Shown here in pieces: positions 59,818 to 64,000 of a stretch of 64,000 nt of DNA. The notes beneath the pieces are model-generated. The model saw nothing but the letters and a program-made list of their open reading frames with translations. It was not told the origin of the DNA and ran no database searches. The DNA is from Bacteroidales bacterium (GTDB taxonomy: Bacteria; Bacteroidota; Bacteroidia; Bacteroidales; P3): positions 1 to 64,000 of the forward strand of contig JAGCVI010000030.1 of assembly GCA_017962445.1 (NCBI GenBank), in the 5' to 3' direction. The position numbers were made by a program, and so were the translations under genes. The stretch's first letter is position 1; every line of letters begins with the position of its first letter.

Positions 59818-60851
59818 TTCTTCTCCTTCTTTTCCGTGTTGTTTTTCAATTTTGCCTGTTCTATAGCTGCTTGGTTCTCAGTGACTCTACGGACAAAGTC
59901 AACTGCCTGTTGCATGGCCAGGTCGTGTTCATAGCTTTCGGGCTGTGATTTTGCAAATTTCACCATGTCCGATTTCTGCAGCAGCTGGGCAAGAAGCGAT
60001 GCGTTTTCCTCGCTCCAGCCTCCTACGCCTCGGAAGGCACGCAGGGTCTGTCGAGAGGTCATCTCCGATGCTTTGATGCGGTACATGTTGAACAGGTAAC
60101 GACGCACGATGTCGGTCATCTCGGTATAGTAGCGTTTGGTCTGTCCTTTCTGCCACAACTCTTTGCGTCTCAATGCCTCAAATTCAGACAGCGCTCTCTT
60201 GTCGGCAGGTACCGGTTTTGCTTTTGGCAGGGTCACTACGGGCTTGTGCTTCACCAGTCTTATTACTGTATAGACAATGGCTGCAATTACAGCTGCTACA
60301 ATGGTTCCGAAGATGGGCCAATGTGCTTTTTCCCAGAAAGTGGCGGGCTCTTCAAGGAACGACTCGTCTTCTTTTACCAATTTCTTCAAATCTTCATCGG
60401 TTGTGTCGATGTCGGCAACGTATGCAACATTGAGAATCAGGCTGTCGGCAAGTCCTATAATTGCCTCTTGTTCGCCGTCGGTGATATGAACGGTAATCCA
60501 CGCAAGATTGTGTCGGCCTGCGTCGAACGAGATGAGTGTGTAGTCGTTGGTTATGCTTTTGAGTCCGTTGGCACTGCTTTGCGAAGAATTTAAATCAAGA
60601 GCCTCGATGGGTCCCTGTGTCAAATCCTCGACGGATGGCATCTCCACACTTTCTTTGCCGATGCCGCTCACTGTCAGGTGCAGCGTCAGTGTGTCGCCTA
60701 TGGTTATCTGGTCTTTGCTCAGCGATGCGCCTACACGTATCGTTCCGTAGTGGTCGGGCAGGGCAGGGAACGTGTCGTCGGCCATGTCCTGTGCGTGAAC
60801 CATAGTGGTGAAGGCCAGCAATGCCAGTAACAATATGTTATGTTGTTTCAT
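59814..60851 (-). CDS. Bat-operon membrane protein (between DUF58 and BatA)
   Basis: 345 residues. A signal peptide (LLLALLAFTTMVHAQ), a beta-sandwich domain resembling BatD ectodomains (IRVGASLSKDQITIGDTL; YTLISFDAGRHNLAWI), one transmembrane helix (FGTIVAAVIAAIVYTVIRL, about residue 185) and a ~140-residue cytoplasmic helical domain (FEALRRKELWQKGQTKRYY). This gene is standard at this place in Bacteroidota Bat operons but has no agreed symbol. It likely bridges envelope and cytoplasm in the Bat complex. Confidence 0.82.
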   Translation of the reverse strand: MKQHNILLLALLAFTTMVHAQDMADDTFPALPDHYGTIRVGASLSKDQITIGDTLTLHLTVSGIGKESVEMPSVEDLTQGPIEALDLNSSQSSANGLKSITNDYTLISFDAGRHNLAWITVHITDGEQEAIIGLADSLILNVAYVADIDTTDEDLKKLVKEDESFLEEPATFWEKAHWPIFGTIVAAVIAAIVYTVIRLVKHKPVVTLPKAKPVPADKRALSEFEALRRKELWQKGQTKRYYTEMTDIVRRYLFNMYRIKASEMTSRQTLRAFRGVGGWSEENASLLAQLLQKSDMVKFAKSQPESYEHDLAMQQAVDFVRRVTENQAAIEQAKLKNNTEKKEKK

Positions 60852-60892
60852 TTTTCAATTATTCTTTAAAGGCACAAGGCCTTTAATGACTT

Positions 60893-61759
60893 TTATTCTC
60901 TCCTTTTGAACAGGCCAATCAGCGGCTTGGCAAAGTCCTGTCCAGTTGTGATGGTGGTGTGGTCTATGCCGTATTTTTGCAATAGTTCCTCGCAGCGGTT
61001 GCTGTAGGTCTGGAAATACTGTTCGTAGGCTTCGCGTGACGCTTTCGACGACGTGTCGACACATCTGACGGTACCGTTCTCGAGGTCTTCAAACCATACC
61101 AGTCCCATCTTTGGCAGCGTCTTCTCGCGTGGGTCGTCGATGCGAAGCACAACCAAGTCATGCTTGCCGGCGGCAATCTTAAGGGCGTTCTCATAGTTGT
61201 CGTCAATCATGTCGCTCAGCAGGAATGCCGTCGAACGCTTCTTTGTCACGTTGGTGAAGTATCGTAGAGCCTCGCCGATGTCGGTGCCTTGTCCGGTGGG
61301 TTCGAAACCTATCAGCTCTCGTATGATACGCAGAATGTGGGTGCTGCCTTTCTTTGGAGGTATGAATTTCTCGATTTTGTCGCTGAACATCACAACACCG
61401 ACCTTGTCGTTGTTGCGGATGGCTGCAAAAGCAAGGGTGGCGGCGATTTCGGCCATGAGTTCCGATTTGTACTGGTTTGTTGTGCCGAAACGCCCCGATG
61501 CACTGACGTCGACTAAAAGCATGACTGTCAGCTCGCGCTCCTCCTCGAACACTTTGACATATGGATGGTTAAGTCTTGCCGTGACATTCCAGTCGATGTT
61601 TCGCACATCGTCGCCATATTCGTATTCACGCACTTCGCTGAATGCCATTCCACGTCCTTTGAAGGCACTATGGTATTGGCCTGCGAACATCTGCTGCGAT
61701 AGGCCGCGGGCTCTGATTTCTATACGTCTGACTCGCTTGATTATTTCGCTCTCTTCCAT
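60893..61759 (-). CDS. DUF58 domain protein
   Basis: 288 residues. It contains the DUF58 hallmark segments GRGMAFSEVREYEYGDDVRN, IDWNVTARLN and a degenerate VWA-like domain (LLVDVSASGRFGT). No membrane helices are visible. DUF58 proteins work with MoxR ATPases as presumed chaperones. It lies 6 bases behind moxR and 41 bases before the next Bat gene on the minus strand. Confidence 0.92.
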   Translation of the reverse strand: MEESEIIKRVRRIEIRARGLSQQMFAGQYHSAFKGRGMAFSEVREYEYGDDVRNIDWNVTARLNHPYVKVFEEERELTVMLLVDVSASGRFGTTNQYKSELMAEIAATLAFAAIRNNDKVGVVMFSDKIEKFIPPKKGSTHILRIIRELIGFEPTGQGTDIGEALRYFTNVTKKRSTAFLLSDMIDDNYENALKIAAGKHDLVVLRIDDPREKTLPKMGLVWFEDLENGTVRCVDTSSKASREAYEQYFQTYSNRCEELLQKYGIDHTTITTGQDFAKPLIGLFKRRE

Positions 61760-61765
61760 GTCTTT

Positions 61766-62761
61766 TTACGGAACATCGACTCTGTTCAGTATCTCGTTCA
61801 CTATCTCTTCGCTTTTCACGTTCTCAGCCTCGGCCTCATACGTCAGACCGATACGGTGACGCATCACGTCCATTGCTATTGCACGCACGTCTTCGGGGAT
61901 GACATAGCCACGGCGTCTCATGAAAGCGTAGCTCTTCGATGCGATGGCAAGGTTGATGGTTCCACGAGGCGATGCACCGTATGCTATCATGCCGTTCAGC
62001 CGCTCCAGTCCGTATCGTTCGGGGAATCGGGTGGCAAAGATGAGGTCGGTTATATAGTTCTCGATTTTTTCATCCATGTAGACCTCCTTGACCAACTCAC
62101 GTGCTTTCAATATGTCAGCAGGCTTCATCATTGCTGTCTGTCTGTTGAATCCTTCGCCGAGGCTTTGGTGCAGAATCTGGCGCTCCTCGTCTTTTTCGGG
62201 GTAGGTGATGACAACTTTAAGCATGAAACGGTCCACCTGAGCCTCGGGCAGTGGATAGGTTCCTTCCTGCTCAATGGGGTTCTGTGTTGCCATCACAAGG
62301 AACGGCTCTTCAAGTTTATAGGTGTTTTCTCCGATTGTCACTTGGCGCTCCTGCATGGCTTCAAGCAATGCGCTCTGCACTTTGGCCGGAGCTCTGTTTA
62401 TTTCGTCGGCAAGGATGAAATTTGAGAAGATGGGGCCTTTCTTGACTTGGAAAGACTCGCTCTTCTGACTGTAAATCATGGTACCTGTCAGGTCGGCAGG
62501 CAACAGGTCGGGCGTGAACTGGATACGACTGAATTTTGCATCGATGGCTTTTGCCAGCGATGTGATGGTCAGCGTCTTGGCCAATCCGGGAACACCCTCG
62601 AGCAGTACATGACCGTCAGACAACAGGCCTATCATCAGACTCTCGATCATGTGCTTCTGGCCCACGATGTTCTTGCGCATCTCCATCATGAGGGCGTCTA
62701 CAACGGCACTCTCGCGTTCTATGCGCTCGTTCAACTCTTGAATGTTTATCGCTTCGTTCAT
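61766..62761 (-). CDS. MoxR-family AAA+ ATPase
   Basis: 331 residues, typical length. Walker A reads LLEGVPGLAKT (near residue 55), a MoxR-type variant with Ala before Lys. Walker B region FILADEINRAPAK, sensor ATQNPIEQEGTYPLPEAQ and the C-terminal lid (ASPRGTINLAIASKSYAF) are all present. MoxR ATPases act as chaperones loading VWA proteins; here it heads the operon moxR-DUF58-batA-batB-batC-batD/E. Confidence 0.95.
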   Translation of the reverse strand: MNEAINIQELNERIERESAVVDALMMEMRKNIVGQKHMIESLMIGLLSDGHVLLEGVPGLAKTLTITSLAKAIDAKFSRIQFTPDLLPADLTGTMIYSQKSESFQVKKGPIFSNFILADEINRAPAKVQSALLEAMQERQVTIGENTYKLEEPFLVMATQNPIEQEGTYPLPEAQVDRFMLKVVITYPEKDEERQILHQSLGEGFNRQTAMMKPADILKARELVKEVYMDEKIENYITDLIFATRFPERYGLERLNGMIAYGASPRGTINLAIASKSYAFMRRRGYVIPEDVRAIAMDVMRHRIGLTYEAEAENVKSEEIVNEILNRVDVP

Positions 62762-62824
62762 TTTCTTTATGTTTTTTTTCCTTTTTTTCTTTCTTTACAA
62801 CGCCCAAACAAACGTATCGGATTG

Positions 62825-62832
62825 CAAAAATA
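62825..62832 (-). promoter_or_regulatory. -7 box of the moxR-bat operon
   Basis: Minus strand TATTTTTG matches TAnnTTTG; start near 62818, leader ~57 bases. The region upstream is a long A/T tract with no clear -33. Confidence 0.5.
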
Positions 62833-62898
62833 TTGTTGTGGAAAATTTTTTTTTGTTTTTTTTTAAATTAAATTATGTTCCAATCAAAAAAAAAACAT

Positions 62899-62906
62899 TA
62901 TCTTTG
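62899..62906 (+). promoter_or_regulatory. -7 box of the 62959 gene
   Basis: TATCTTTG matches TAnnTTTG, about 52 bases before the ATG; an A-rich tract precedes it and no clear TTTG is at -33. Confidence 0.5.
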
Positions 62907-62958
62907 CATGTTATAATTTATGCTTGAAATTAAAAATCTAATTAATTATTAATATCTT

Positions 62959-64000
62959 ATGAAAAGTAAAAAAGTACTTATCGGTTTAATTGTCGCTGCT
63001 TTTGTCGGCGGAGCCGGCGTTGCGTCGGCCCAAACCAAGGCTAATTACCAGAACAATCTCATCGAAATCGGCCCTGACAACATCGGCGGCCGTGTACGTT
63101 CAATCGTCGTCGATGAGGCTGACCAGACCCACAAGACTCTTTATGCCGGCGGTGTCGTTGGCGGACTTTACAAGAAAAGCGGTTCCGACTACTGGCAGTA
63201 CATTCCTTACTACAACAATAACCTTGAAATTACCCTCCCGATCACCCATATTGTGCAGTTGAAGGACAATACGCTGCTTATCGCTACGGGCGAGGGATTT
63301 ATCGGCAATCATGGTGTCAACAATGACCGTATGTCACCTAAGGGACGCGGTGTCTATCATTTCGACCCCAACACCAATCAGTTCGAGCTCCTGACCAAGA
63401 CAAATCCTGACGGCTATACCGACTGGACCTATGTTAACCGTCTGGCCACTCTCGAGCGCGATAATTTCCTGTTCATTTATGCAGCCACCAACAACGGCCT
63501 CTATCGTTGGAAACTCAACGCTTCCAATCCTGACTGGACCGAAAACCCCACCAAGGTTGTTGATGGCATGTTCCATGACGTGATTATTATCTCCGCCGAC
63601 AACATTGCCTACGCCACCGGCCCCGGCAAAATGTATCGCATCGGAAACGTCACTGGTGAAAGTGCTGCTATCGACATCACTTCGTCGATCGCCTCTCTCG
63701 CTTACTCAGGCCGCACCGAGCTTGCTGCCAACACCGAGCACAAACTCGACACCATCACTGGCCAGTACACACACAAGACTTACCTCTATGCTGTCGTTGT
63801 CGACACCAACGGTCTTCTCGATGCAGTCTACCTGACAAACAACCAGCAGACATGGACTCGTTTGACCACCTCCACCATCGTCCCGTTCAGCAGTGACAAC
63901 CCCGGTACTCTCAACGCCTCCGTTGCCATCAATCCTCGTAATTACAAGTCTATATATGTTGGCGGTTCTAATGTTTTCCGTGGCGAAGGCTTTGTTGAGA
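62959..64000 (+). CDS. secreted beta-propeller-like protein, 3' end outside the window
   Basis: At least 347 residues; the frame is open to the window edge. A signal peptide (VLIGLIVAAFVGGAGVASAQ) is followed by repeated WD/BNR-like blade segments: IGPDNIGGRVRSIVVD, KTLYAGGVVGGLYKKSG, ILLIATGEG-type strands and FIYAATNNGLYRWK. These 'time/value' blades resemble sialidase/photosystem-stability-factor-like propellers common in T9SS cargo. The C-terminus, where a sorting domain would be, is not visible. It is divergent from the moxR operon. Confidence 0.85.
   Translation, partial: MKSKKVLIGLIVAAFVGGAGVASAQTKANYQNNLIEIGPDNIGGRVRSIVVDEADQTHKTLYAGGVVGGLYKKSGSDYWQYIPYYNNNLEITLPITHIVQLKDNTLLIATGEGFIGNHGVNNDRMSPKGRGVYHFDPNTNQFELLTKTNPDGYTDWTYVNRLATLERDNFLFIYAATNNGLYRWKLNASNPDWTENPTKVVDGMFHDVIIISADNIAYATGPGKMYRIGNVTGESAAIDITSSIASLAYSGRTELAANTEHKLDTITGQYTHKTYLYAVVVDTNGLLDAVYLTNNQQTWTRLTTSTIVPFSSDNPGTLNASVAINPRNYKSIYVGGSNVFRGEGFVE

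Overview
The window is a chromosomal stretch of a Bacteroidota bacterium, almost certainly order Bacteroidales. The evidence is the MoxR/DUF58/BatA-E aerotolerance operon, a type IX secretion (T9SS) sorting tail on a metalloprotease, a PorT-like barrel, many Bacteroidales-style lipoproteins, and promoters of the TTTG-N19-TAnnTTTG type (four exact matches, all with a 19-nt spacer). I see no rRNA, canonical tRNA, CRISPR array or insertion sequence.

Layout. 1-0.9 kb: the end of a prophage-like lysis module (amidase endolysin, small membrane protein, overlapping spanin-like lipoprotein). 1.1-7.8 kb: an AT-rich accessory island with a DUF4062 protein ending in an SSB-like tail, a GNAT/ASCH pair, a displaced 3' end of nifJ with its terminator, a membrane protein carrying half of an MreB fold next to a HEPN-like protein, a decayed ATP-binding regulator and a multidomain nuclease. 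7.9-22.7 kb: mostly housekeeping genes: rubrerythrin, PorT-like barrel, membrane ferredoxin, a Rieske-like fusion, an ECF-sigma/lipoprotein operon, a His-rich CobW GTPase, superoxide dismutase, ComM, VanX-type dipeptidase and an alpha/beta hydrolase. 22.8-30.7 kb: two giant paralogous surface proteins, separated by a decayed second copy of the hydrolase, so a hydrolase+giant unit was duplicated. 31-39.2 kb: U32 tRNA-hydroxylation enzyme, RadA, T9SS-exported M6 protease and an NAD synthetase whose glutaminase domain looks dead. 39.4-50.5 kb: a second accessory region with a broken toxin-antitoxin pair, an eight-gene rtcB (RNA ligase) operon of mostly unrecognised proteins, BRO-N genes and an Mrr-type nuclease with a membrane partner. 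50.5-62.8 kb: a caspase-fold protein lacking its catalytic Cys, RseC, a WG-repeat protein and the complete Bat operon (BatD and BatE fused). 62.9 kb to the edge: the start of a secreted propeller-like protein.

The most interesting signal is a ~56-bp element present three times (45081, 46161 and 50191, all facing the minus strand). It has a 15-bp palindrome, exactly 27 bp, then a TACTTTTG -7 box. The palindrome's outermost base pair changes in compensatory fashion in the third copy. The elements precede the rtcB operon, a small acidic-protein gene and the Mrr nuclease operon. The first two are followed by structured leaders, one with interleaved inverted repeats and one closed by a 10-bp inverted repeat. 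Together they suggest a small regulon linking RNA repair to a DNA-targeting nuclease. This is inference from sequence only.
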